Assembly (NCBI GenBank): GCA_964617995.1
Contig: CAZTXD010000054.1
Span: 1-21,186, forward strand
Source: CAZTXD01 sp964617995
GTDB lineage: Bacteria > Actinomycetota > Acidimicrobiia > Spongiisociales > ZC4RG35
DNA length: 21,186 nucleotides
Reading direction: 5' to 3'
Part shown: positions 14,520-21,133 of the stretch, in pieces
How the letters are laid out: every line of letters begins with the position of its first letter
Position numbering within the stretch: position 1 is the first letter of the stretch
Position numbers and translations under genes: made by a program
The notes under the pieces: generated by a model
Told to the model about the DNA's origin: nothing
What the model saw: only the letters and a program-made list of their open reading frames with translations
The model's database searches: none

Positions 14520-15389
14520 ATGTCCTTATCTCCCTACGTCACCGAATCGCCCGCCGAGCTGATGGAGGCTCTGCGCAGCGTCGACTACCTGGCCGACCCC
14601 CACATCGCCCAGGTGGCGTTTCTCGCCAACCGCCTGGGCAAACCGATCCTCGTCGAGGGCCCGGCCGGCGTGGGGAAGACTGAGCTGGCCAAGGCCCTGG
14701 CGGGACTGTGGAAGAGGCGGTTGGTCCGCCTCCAGTGCTACGAGGGACTGGACGAGTCCCGGGCCCTCTACGAGTGGAACTACAAGAAGCAGCTCCTGCG
14801 AATCCAGGCCGACAGGGACCACGAGTGGAGCCAGCTCGAGGACGACATCTTCTCAGAGTCGTTCCTGCTCACCCGTCCACTCCTCGAGGCGATTCGGGCC
14901 GTCGAGCCGGTGGTGCTCTTGATCGACGAGATCGACCGGGTCGAGATCGAGACTGAAGCCCTCCTTCTCGAGGTTCTTTCCGACTTCCAGGTCTCCATCC
15001 CCGAGCTGGGAACGATCGCTGCTTCCTCCCATCCCTTCGTCGTGCTCACATCGAACAACACTCGCGAGCTGTCCGAGGCGCTCAAGCGACGCTGCCTGTT
15101 TCTCCACATCGACTATCCCGATCCCGATCGGGAACAGGAGATACTCCTCGCCCGGGTTCCCGACCTCCCCGAGAAGCTCGCCAAGCAGATCGCGGCGATC
15201 GTTCGCTCCATTCGTCAGATGGAGTTGAAGAAGCGCCCGTCGGTGTCCGAGTCGATCGACTGGGCCAGGACCCTGCTCGCTCTGGCGATCGAGAACCTCG
15301 AAACGGAAACCGTCACCGAAACCCTGCATGTCCTCTTGAAGTACCAGTCCGACATCGAGAGGGCCTCCGCCGAACTGGTTCGTCAGTGA
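14520..15389 (+). CDS. MoxR-family AAA+ ATPase
   Basis: A 289-residue AAA+ ATPase of the MoxR group, probably a chaperone-like factor that activates partner proteins or inserts metals with the help of a VWA protein. Walker A is GPAGVGKT (47-54), Walker B VVLLIDEIDR (131-140), sensor 1 LTSNNTRE (176-183), and an Arg-finger-like KRR is at 189-191. The sequence CYEGLDESRALYEWNYKKQL (73-92) is typical of the CoxD-like branch. ATG 14520 is the first start that gives a MoxR-like N-terminus; a GAGG lies only 3 nt upstream, so initiation may be weak. The stop overlaps the GTG of the next gene (GTGA). No CO-dehydrogenase genes are nearby, so the client is unknown. Confidence 0.88.
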   Translation: MSLSPYVTESPAELMEALRSVDYLADPHIAQVAFLANRLGKPILVEGPAGVGKTELAKALAGLWKRRLVRLQCYEGLDESRALYEWNYKKQLLRIQADRDHEWSQLEDDIFSESFLLTRPLLEAIRAVEPVVLLIDEIDRVEIETEALLLEVLSDFQVSIPELGTIAASSHPFVVLTSNNTRELSEALKRRCLFLHIDYPDPDREQEILLARVPDLPEKLAKQIAAIVRSIRQMELKKRPSVSESIDWARTLLALAIENLETETVTETLHVLLKYQSDIERASAELVRQ

Positions 15390-16831
15390 CCACCAGAGCC
15401 GCAACCCCCATGACCTCGTTGATAACGGACTTCGTCGGGGAGTTACGCGCCGCCGGGGTGCCGGTGTCCATGGTGGAGACGATCGACGCCATGCGAGCGC
15501 TGGAAGTGATCGACATCGGCGACCGGGAAGGCCTGAAGTCGACCCTGGCTGCCACCCTGGTCAAGGCAGAGCGACACCTCCCGGCTTTCGACTCGGCCTT
15601 CGAGGTGTATTTCGCGCTGGCCCCGACCAGGTTCCCGGTCGACGACGACGATCAGGCGTCGGGGCTGCCGGGGGTCGGGGGCGAAGGCGCCGGCGGGAGT
15701 GGAGACGACCTGGAGGACCTGCGCCGATCGTTGCTCCAAGCACTCATGGACGCCGATGTCGGGGCGATGGGTCGGGCGGTGGGATCGGCGGTCGATCGCC
15801 TGTCGGGGTTCGAGCCCGGTCGACCGGTCGGAGGGACCTACTACCTGTATCGGACGCTGCGCCGCCTCGACATCGATGCGATAGAGGCGATGCTCTCGGA
15901 GCTCCTGGCTGCGGAGGCGGGCGAGTTGAGAGACCTCGACCGTCGCATCCTGTCTGAAGAGGTGGCCGCCCGGATGGAGGAGCTGCGGGAGGCGGTACGT
16001 GAGGAGATCCGGCGCAGGCTGGTGGAGGACCGCGGCAGGGAAGCCGTGGCACGGACAGTGCGGCGGCCCTTGACAGAGGACGTCGACCTCATGCACGCCA
16101 GCCGCGCCGATCTGGAGGCCATCGAGGGCGCCATCGCTCCGCTGACCCGCAAGCTGGCGGCTCGGCTCGCCCGGCGCCGCCGGCTTCGGCGTCGGGGACG
16201 GCTCGACTTCCGCAAGACCGTCAGGAGGTCCCTGGGTACCGGGGGGGTGCCGCTCGAGCCGAGGTTCAAGGCTCCCCGCCCTCACCGACCGGAGGTGTTC
16301 CTGCTGTGCGACATCTCCGGCTCGATGGCCACCTTCGCTCGTTTCACGCTCCAGTTCACCTACGCCATGTCGACCCAGTTCTCGAAACTGAGGTCCTTCG
16401 CCTTCATCGACACCGTCGACGAAATCACCGACTTCTTCGGAACCACCACCGACTTCTCGGGTGCTCTGGCGCGGGTTGCTGCCGAAGCCGAGGTCGTTCT
16501 CCACGACGGTCACTCCGACTACGGCACGGCGCTCCTCGGGTTCGAAGAGCGATACGGGCGGGAAGTGACACCCCGCTCGACAGTGATCGTCACCGGCGAC
16601 GCCCGTAACAACTACCGGCCGCCCCGCGACGAGCTGCTGGGCGACATCGCCTCGCGGGCGCGGGCGGTTTACTGGCTGAACCCGGAGCCACGTAGCTACT
16701 GGGACACCGGTGATTCGGTGATGGGCCGGTATCAGCGGTGGTGCGATAGCGTCCACGAGGTGCGGACTCTGCGTCAGCTGGAAGCGTTCGTCGAGCATCT
16801 CAGCGTGCCCGCTCCGGGCAGCCGAACGTGA
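15386..16831 (+). CDS. VWA-domain protein, CoxE-like, partner of the MoxR ATPase
   Basis: A 481-residue cytoplasmic protein. Residues 1-95 and 110-260 are mostly helical and charged, with an acidic/Gly-rich linker (about 85-108) and a very basic stretch ARRRRLRRRGR (262-272). The C-terminal von Willebrand A domain (about 302-470) has the metal-site motif CDISGSM (Asp309, Ser311, Ser313), a likely Thr381 in DYGTALLGF, and Asp405 in TGDARNNY. That last pattern, with the preceding helical region, is typical of CoxE/YehP-like VWA proteins encoded beside MoxR ATPases. GTG 15386 overlaps the moxR stop. A later in-frame ATG at 15410 is possible, but neither start has a good ribosome-binding site, and the overlap supports coupling. 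Confidence 0.87.
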   Translation: MTTRAATPMTSLITDFVGELRAAGVPVSMVETIDAMRALEVIDIGDREGLKSTLAATLVKAERHLPAFDSAFEVYFALAPTRFPVDDDDQASGLPGVGGEGAGGSGDDLEDLRRSLLQALMDADVGAMGRAVGSAVDRLSGFEPGRPVGGTYYLYRTLRRLDIDAIEAMLSELLAAEAGELRDLDRRILSEEVAARMEELREAVREEIRRRLVEDRGREAVARTVRRPLTEDVDLMHASRADLEAIEGAIAPLTRKLAARLARRRRLRRRGRLDFRKTVRRSLGTGGVPLEPRFKAPRPHRPEVFLLCDISGSMATFARFTLQFTYAMSTQFSKLRSFAFIDTVDEITDFFGTTTDFSGALARVAAEAEVVLHDGHSDYGTALLGFEERYGREVTPRSTVIVTGDARNNYRPPRDELLGDIASRARAVYWLNPEPRSYWDTGDSVMGRYQRWCDSVHEVRTLRQLEAFVEHLSVPAPGSRT

Positions 16832-16914
16832 CCCACTGATAGTCTCAACTTTGGGTCAGAACGGTCCGATAACCTGATCGTGCGAATCAATAGACCGACT
16901 GAGCGAGGTGTGGC

Positions 16915-17280
16915 GTGGGCCATCGAATCCTGGTGATCGAGGACTCCGCGGTCATCCGCCGGCTGATCGAGGTGTGTCTTCGCGCCGCCGATCTGGAGAT
17001 CCTGACCCGTGACGACGGCAAGACCGGGCTGAACGCGGTGAAGACCGAGGCGCCCGATCTGGTGGTCCTGGACATCGGCCTTCCCGGTATGGACGGCTGG
17101 GAGGTTCTCGCCAATGTCCGTTCCGATTCAGCTATCAAGACGACCCCCGTCGTGGTCCTCACCGCCCATGCCGAGGAGGAGTCACGGCGGCGCGCAGACG
17201 AGGGTGGAGCAGACGCCTTCGTCACCAAGCCCTTCCAGCCCAACGAGTTTCGTAAGACGGTCTTGGACCTACTGCCATAG
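16915..17280 (+). CDS. Single-domain response regulator (CheY-like receiver)
   Basis: A 121-residue receiver domain without an output domain. The acidic pair Glu9/Asp10, phosphoacceptor Asp53 (VVLDIGLPGMDGW), Thr83 (VLTAHAEE) and Lys105 (VTKPF) are all present, so it should be phosphorylatable. GTG 16915 has GAGG 6 nt upstream. A TAACCT hexamer at 16870-16875 could be its -10. No histidine kinase is in the window, so it is an orphan here. It lies 83 nt after the VWA gene on the same strand and could be read from the same transcript. The output is unknown. Confidence 0.92.
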   Translation: MGHRILVIEDSAVIRRLIEVCLRAADLEILTRDDGKTGLNAVKTEAPDLVVLDIGLPGMDGWEVLANVRSDSAIKTTPVVVLTAHAEEESRRRADEGGADAFVTKPFQPNEFRKTVLDLLP

Positions 17281-17293
17281 CCGGCTGCGCCGG
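17281..17293 (+). terminator. Short hairpin after the response regulator
   Basis: CCGGC-TGC-GCCGG directly after the TAG stop, followed by TTGTCAGTTTTC. The 5-bp stem is short and the T content moderate, so this is a weak intrinsic-terminator candidate. It runs into the inverted repeat described separately. Confidence 0.35.
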
Positions 17294-17448
17294 TTGTCAG
17301 TTTTCAGTTGTCGGTTTTCGGTCTGTGATCGGCCCTGGAACTGACCGGTCTTCACCACGGATCCGTGTTCACGCGGTTCGTGGTCTCAGAAGACGGCCTT
17401 CAGTCGCCGGTCAGGTACCGATGACCGAGAACTGAAGACCGAGAACCC
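17293..17448. repeat. Degenerate CAGTT/CGGTT inverted repeat (copy 2)
   Basis: The arm at 17293-17332 (GTTGTCAGTTTTCAGTTGTC, then GGTTTTCGGTCTG) is imperfectly complementary to the arm at 17418-17448 (rich in ACCGAGAACTGAAGACC). About 85 nt lie between them, including the perfect 12-nt palindrome CACGGATCCGTG (17356-17367). The arms use the same short words as the repeat after rodA (1941-1994). It lies between two convergent units, the response regulator and the gap pair, and is AT-richer than flanking coding DNA. Confidence 0.6.
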
Positions 17449-17463
17449 GTCTGGACATCCGAC

Positions 17464-18486
17464 TCACGCTGGCTGCCTCATGACCTCGCCCAGGCGCTCG
17501 ACGAGGTCGACGACTCGGTTCGAGTACCCCCACTCGTTGTCGTACCAGGACAGCACCTTGACCAGGTTCCCCCCCAGAACCTGGGTACCGGCCGAGTCGA
17601 AGATGGAAGAGTGGGGATTGCCGATGATGTCGGTCGACACGATCGGGTCCTCGTTGTATTGGAGGATCCCCGCCATCTCCCCTTCGGCTGCCTTCCGCAT
17701 CGCGGCATTCACCTCGTCGACGGTCACGTCCCGTTCCAGCTCCACGACCAGGTCGACGGTCGACCCGTCGGGCACGGGAACCCGCATGGCCATGCCGTCG
17801 AGCTTGCCTTCCAGGGCGGGGAGGACCTCGGCGACGGCCTTGGCCGCCCCGGTGGTCGTGGGGATGATGTTCTCGGTGGCAGCCCGACTGCGTCGGAGGT
17901 CCTTGTGCGGCACGTCCGCCAGACGTTGGTCGTTGGTGTAGGCGTGCACCGTCGTCATCACTCCCCGCTTTATGCCGAACTCGTCCTGCAGCACCTTGGC
18001 CACGGGAGCAAGGCAGTTGGTGGTGCAAGAGGCATTCGAGACGATGACGTCCGAGGGGTCGAGCTGAGCGTCGTTGACGCCCAGAACGACGGTCTCGTCG
18101 ATGGGGTCCTTCGACGGTACCGTCAGGACCACGCGGCGAGCCCCGGCGTCGAGGTGCTTCTGGAGCGAGGCGCGGTCCCGGAACACCCCCGTCGACTCGA
18201 TCACCACGTCTACACCGAGATCGGCCCAGGGGAGGGCCGCCGGGTCGGTCTCCCGAAGCATCCGGATGGAGTGCTTGCCGACCTCCATCACCCCGTCGTG
18301 GACGCTCACCTCGTGTTCGAAGGGTCCCATGACGGAGTCGTACTCGAGGAGGTAGGCGAGTATGTCGTCGTCGGCCAGGTCGTTGATCGCCACCACCTCT
18401 ATATCGGAGTCGGCGCGGTCGGCGATGATCCGGAAGACACTCCGGCCGATTCGACCGAAACCGTTGATCGCTACCTTCAGGCTCAT
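17464..18486 (-). CDS. gap: Glyceraldehyde-3-phosphate dehydrogenase (catalytically intact)
   Basis: A 340-residue type I GAPDH that oxidises glyceraldehyde 3-phosphate to 1,3-bisphosphoglycerate with NAD+ and phosphate in glycolysis. It shows the NAD-binding GFGRIGR (9-15), an NDL segment (35-37) with the Asp of NAD-preferring enzymes, nucleophile Cys154 in SNASCTTNC, general base His181, the phosphate-site TTTGAAKAV (210-218), Arg235 and WYDNEWGYS near the C-terminus. All catalytic elements are present. The ATG lies one base after the stop of the upstream gap paralogue, with AAGGAG inside the 3' end of that gene, 7 nt away. Usual partners pgk and tpiA are not adjacent. Confidence 0.95.
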   Translation of the reverse strand: MSLKVAINGFGRIGRSVFRIIADRADSDIEVVAINDLADDDILAYLLEYDSVMGPFEHEVSVHDGVMEVGKHSIRMLRETDPAALPWADLGVDVVIESTGVFRDRASLQKHLDAGARRVVLTVPSKDPIDETVVLGVNDAQLDPSDVIVSNASCTTNCLAPVAKVLQDEFGIKRGVMTTVHAYTNDQRLADVPHKDLRRSRAATENIIPTTTGAAKAVAEVLPALEGKLDGMAMRVPVPDGSTVDLVVELERDVTVDEVNAAMRKAAEGEMAGILQYNEDPIVSTDIIGNPHSSIFDSAGTQVLGGNLVKVLSWYDNEWGYSNRVVDLVERLGEVMRQPA

Positions 18487-18487
18487 C

Positions 18488-19510
18488 TCAGGACTCCTTC
18501 TCCAGGTTGGCCGCCATGCGCTCGAGGACCTCGACCACCCGGGCGGAGTAGCCCCACCCGTTGTTGAACCACGTGATCGTCTTCACCATCGTGTCTCCCA
18601 TCACCATCGTGGAGAGAGAGTCGAAGAGGCCCGAGTAGGTCGAACCCTTCACGTCCGAGGAGACGATCGGGTCGGCGACGTACTCGATCACCCGCCGGTA
18701 ACGCTCGCCGGCCGCCTTCTCCATGGCCGCATTGACCTCTTCGATGGTGGTGGGACGATCGACCATGCTGACCAGATCCACCGTCGACCCGTCCGGGACG
18801 GGCACATTGAGAGCGACCGCCGACAGCTTTCCCTCCATCTCGGGCATCACCTGGGTGACGATCTCCGGGGAGTTGGTCTCCTCGGGGATGATGTTCTCGC
18901 CGGCGGCGCGGCTGGAGCGGAATCCCTCGCCGGGAACGTCCGCGAGACGACCCGAGTTGGACATGGCATGCACCGTCGTCCAGTAGGCGCGCGTCAACCC
19001 GAAGACCTCGTCCAGGGTGCGGAGCACGGGGGCGATGGCGTTGGAGGTGTTGGACCCGAGCGCCACTACCGGTGGGTCGTCGTCGAGCACATGGTCGTTG
19101 ATCCCCACCAGCACCATGGGTATCTCCCCGGCGGTCTCCGGCGAGGATGTGACCACCACTCTCCGGGCGCCGTTGTCGAGGTGACCCTGGTTGGCTTCGG
19201 AGCTGCGGTAGCGGGTCGTCGCCTCGACCACCAGGTCGATGCCGTGCTCCGCCCACGGGACGTCGGCGGGCGTCTTGCCCCCGAGAAAGGCGATGTCGCG
19301 GCCGTCGGTGGTCAGAGTGCCGTCGCTGTAGTCGACCTCGCCGGGGAAGCGGCCGTATATGGAGTCGTATTTGAGGAGATAGGTGAGGCCGGAGGGGTCG
19401 TCGATGTCACAGATCGCCCCCACCTCGATAGAGGGGTGGTCGTGAACCATCCGGAAGATGTTGCGGCCTATCCGGCCGAAACCCATCAGCCCGATGCGGG
19501 TCTTGGTCAT
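18488..19510 (-). CDS. GAPDH-like protein lacking the catalytic cysteine
   Basis: A 340-residue GAPDH-fold paralogue, the same length as its neighbour and alignable with it almost without gaps. The NAD-binding GFGRIGR (10-16) and an Asp after beta-2 (CDIDD) are kept. The active-site motif SNASCTTNC is replaced by LGSNTSNAI, putting Asn154 (codon AAC) where Cys154 stands in the neighbour. His181 is kept. Other substrate-site positions have also changed: Arg235 is Asn, TTTGAAKAV reads EETNSPEIV, STGVF reads ATTRYR, and WYDNE reads WFNNG. It should not perform the normal phosphorylating reaction. The reading frame is clean over 340 codons, which argues for a maintained protein with another role (regulatory subunit, NAD sensor or new activity) rather than a decaying copy. 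AAGGAG precedes its ATG by 5 nt. Confidence 0.9.
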   Translation of the reverse strand: MTKTRIGLMGFGRIGRNIFRMVHDHPSIEVGAICDIDDPSGLTYLLKYDSIYGRFPGEVDYSDGTLTTDGRDIAFLGGKTPADVPWAEHGIDLVVEATTRYRSSEANQGHLDNGARRVVVTSSPETAGEIPMVLVGINDHVLDDDPPVVALGSNTSNAIAPVLRTLDEVFGLTRAYWTTVHAMSNSGRLADVPGEGFRSSRAAGENIIPEETNSPEIVTQVMPEMEGKLSAVALNVPVPDGSTVDLVSMVDRPTTIEEVNAAMEKAAGERYRRVIEYVADPIVSSDVKGSTYSGLFDSLSTMVMGDTMVKTITWFNNGWGYSARVVEVLERMAANLEKES

Positions 19511-19563
19511 GGCATCTCCTTGACGGGCGCTCGTTGTGGATGAACGCTAGTGCTGTTCCCGGA

Positions 19564-19580
19564 GGGGTCGTAGCGACCCC
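19564..19580. promoter_or_regulatory. Perfect palindrome in the divergent gap / M23-like promoter region
   Basis: GGGGTCG-TAG-CGACCCC is a perfect 7-bp inverted repeat with a 3-nt centre. It lies 54 nt upstream of the first gap-type start and directly before the -35 of the divergent gene. A minus-strand TAGCGT follows it downstream and could be the gap -10, which would put the palindrome over the -35 region. Operator for a repressor or activator is the likely reading; an RNA hairpin is the alternative. Confidence 0.4.
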
Positions 19581-19581
19581 C

Positions 19582-19610
19582 TTCACAGCCGAAACGGCGC
19601 CGGGTAGGTT
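19582..19610 (+). promoter_or_regulatory. Candidate promoter for the M23-like gene
   Basis: TTCACA (19582-19587) and TAGGTT (19605-19610) are separated by exactly 17 nt. This is the best sigma-70-like pair seen in the window. It would start transcription about 37 nt before the GTG start and may also serve nadD-rsfS. Confidence 0.5.
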
Positions 19611-19653
19611 GGCCGGAGAGGACGGGGTCGGGTAGCGGTCGAGGAGGGACGCT

Positions 19654-20307
19654 GTGTGGATGGCTCTGGGTTTGGTGTGTCTGGTCGCTCCGGTCGAGGG
19701 CCCGGTCGTCGAGCAGTACGCCCCCGCGGGTGTGTACGCCGGCCATTGGGGAGTGGACTTCGCCGCCGCTCCGGGAACGACTGTGACCGCACCCCTCGAC
19801 GGGCGGGTCTCGTTCGCGGGATCCGTGGCGGGGATGCTGACGGTGACCATCGAGAGAGGTGATCTCAAGGTCTCGGTCTCATACCTCTCGGAGGTGCTGG
19901 TCACCGCCGGCGACGAGGTCCTCACGGGCATGCCGATCTCCCGATCGGGCTCCGCGCACGGGACCGACTCGCTTCACCTCTCCACCCGCATCCGGGGAAG
20001 CTACGTAGATCCGGCTCTGTTCCTGACGTGTGCATTTCGCCCGATAACCGATGCCCTTCGCCTCGTTCCCTATCCTGGCGCACGTGCGAATCGGACTCCT
20101 GGGCGGCACCTTCGACCCGCCTCACATGGCCCACCTCCACACAGGGGAGGTGGCATATCGCCAGCTCGATCTCGACATGGTCGTCTTCATGCCGGCGGGG
20201 GCTCCCTGGCAGAAGGCGGGTCGTGGTGTTTCCGCCCCCGAACATCGGTGGATGATGACGTGCCTGGCGGTCGAGGGCGTCGACTACTTCGAACCGGACG
20301 ACCGTGA
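19654..20307 (+). CDS. Degenerate M23/LytM-like protein, with 3' end running into nadD
   Basis: The first ~128 residues form a short LytM/M23-type beta domain preceded by a brief hydrophobic N-terminus (MALGLVCLVAP), which may be a weak signal peptide. GHWGVDFAA keeps the first two zinc ligands (His31, Asp35). The catalytic His of the usual Y-x-H-L is missing (SYLSE, 76-80), and the final HxH reads HLS (108-110), losing the third zinc ligand. It is therefore probably inactive as an endopeptidase and may bind or regulate others, like EnvC or NlpD. GTG 19654 has a GGAGG 6 nt upstream; ATG 19660 is the alternative. After VDPALFLTCAF the frame continues 224 nt into nadD with Arg/Gly/Pro-rich sequence. 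The +1 frame has stops at 20024 and 20045, so a frameshift or lost stop is possible. Confidence 0.65.
   Translation: MWMALGLVCLVAPVEGPVVEQYAPAGVYAGHWGVDFAAAPGTTVTAPLDGRVSFAGSVAGMLTVTIERGDLKVSVSYLSEVLVTAGDEVLTGMPISRSGSAHGTDSLHLSTRIRGSYVDPALFLTCAFRPITDALRLVPYPGARANRTPGRHLRPASHGPPPHRGGGISPARSRHGRLHAGGGSLAEGGSWCFRPRTSVDDDVPGGRGRRLLRTGRP
20071..20076 (+). promoter_or_regulatory. nadD: Candidate -10 for a leaderless nadD transcript
   Basis: TATCCT ends 7 nt before the GTG of nadD, with no Shine-Dalgarno between. This is the spacing expected when transcription starts at the first base of the start codon. No clear -35 was found. Confidence 0.4.
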
Positions 20308-20689
20308 GGTCCACCGTGACGGATGGACCTACACCGCCGACACGCTGGCGACATTCGAGCCCGGGGTGGAGATCGCCCTGATACTGGGAGCCGACGCCGC
20401 CCGCAGGATCCCCACCTGGCAGCGGGCCGACGAGGTCATGTCACGGGTGGAGCTGGCCGTCGCTCCCCGTCCCGGGACCAGCGCGTCCGAGGTGGACGCG
20501 GCGATTCCGGAGGACCTCTCGGGCCGCACCACGTGGCTCGACATGGCACCCATCGACCTGTCCGGAACAGTCATCCGCCAACGTGTGGCATCGGGTCATT
20601 CGGTTCGTTTTCTGGTACCCGATCCCGTCTGGGCCTACGTCATCGAACGGCGCCTCTATGCGACTGACTCGCAGGCGCCGGTAGCATGA
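20084..20689 (+). CDS. nadD: Nicotinate-nucleotide adenylyltransferase
   Basis: A 201-residue NadD that joins ATP and nicotinate mononucleotide to make deamido-NAD in NAD synthesis. The nucleotidyl-transferase signature GGTFDPPHMAH (7-17) carries His14 and His17, and the C-terminal LSGTVIRQRV (159-168) corresponds to the family SSTxIR motif with Gly in place of one Ser/Thr. GTG 20084 gives the standard N-terminus MRIGLLGGTFDPPH. An ATG at 20051 would add 11 residues not typical of the family. The stop overlaps the rsfS ATG (ATGA). The first 224 nt are also spanned by the frame of the M23-like gene, but nadD is clearly the real coding frame there. Confidence 0.93.
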   Translation: MRIGLLGGTFDPPHMAHLHTGEVAYRQLDLDMVVFMPAGAPWQKAGRGVSAPEHRWMMTCLAVEGVDYFEPDDREVHRDGWTYTADTLATFEPGVEIALILGADAARRIPTWQRADEVMSRVELAVAPRPGTSASEVDAAIPEDLSGRTTWLDMAPIDLSGTVIRQRVASGHSVRFLVPDPVWAYVIERRLYATDSQAPVA

Positions 20690-21084
20690 GCGGGAGCAGA
20701 CAAGGAGGAAGGCCCGTCCTCGAGCCGGAACAGATCGCCCAGATGGCGGCAGATGCCATCCACGACAAGAAGGGGTTGGACGTAGCGTTGCTGGAGGTGG
20801 GCGATCTCCTGGCCATCACCGAGGTCTTCGTGATCGCGACCGGCACTTCCCGCATACACGTCCGTTCCGTGGCCGACGGCGTCGAGGAAGCTCTCGCCGA
20901 GCAGGCGAATCGCAAGCCCCTGCGGCGAGAGGGCTCCGAGCAGGCGGAGTGGGTGCTGTTGGACTACGGCGACATCGTCATCCACCTCTTCCAACCGGAG
21001 CACAGGGACTACTACGGCCTGGAGCGCCTGTGGAGGGACGCTCCCCGCCTCGTCTGGGAGGAGCCGGTCAGCTCGGAGGCGTGA
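20686..21084 (+). CDS. rsfS: Ribosomal silencing factor RsfS
   Basis: A 132-residue RsfS (YbeB/Iojap family), which binds ribosomal protein L14 and blocks subunit joining when nutrients are short. Family signatures are the central VIATGTSRIHVRSVADGVEE and the C-terminal GDIVIHLFQPEHRDYYGLER with LW next. A short Gly/Arg N-terminus precedes the domain. ATG 20686 overlaps the nadD stop (ATGA), and AGCATG fits coupled translation. nadD-rsfS is a widespread pair. The gene ends 49 nt before a tRNA gene. Confidence 0.95.
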   Translation: MSGSRQGGRPVLEPEQIAQMAADAIHDKKGLDVALLEVGDLLAITEVFVIATGTSRIHVRSVADGVEEALAEQANRKPLRREGSEQAEWVLLDYGDIVIHLFQPEHRDYYGLERLWRDAPRLVWEEPVSSEA

Positions 21085-21088
21085 CCGC

Positions 21089-21119
21089 TTGCGGCTGATG
21101 TCGCCCGGGCTGGTATTCT
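21089..21119 (+). promoter_or_regulatory. Candidate promoter for tRNA-Ala
   Basis: TTGCGG (21089-21094) and TATTCT (21114-21119) flank a 19-nt spacer, longer than the usual 17. The -10 ends 14 nt before the mature tRNA 5' end, which is a sensible distance for a short leader. Confidence 0.4.
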
Positions 21120-21133
21120 TGCCGCCTCCCCAT

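Noticed and set aside
18488..19510. Sequencing error as explanation for the lost cysteine
   Set aside because: Several independent substrate-site positions have changed together and the frame is intact, which a base-calling error cannot explain.
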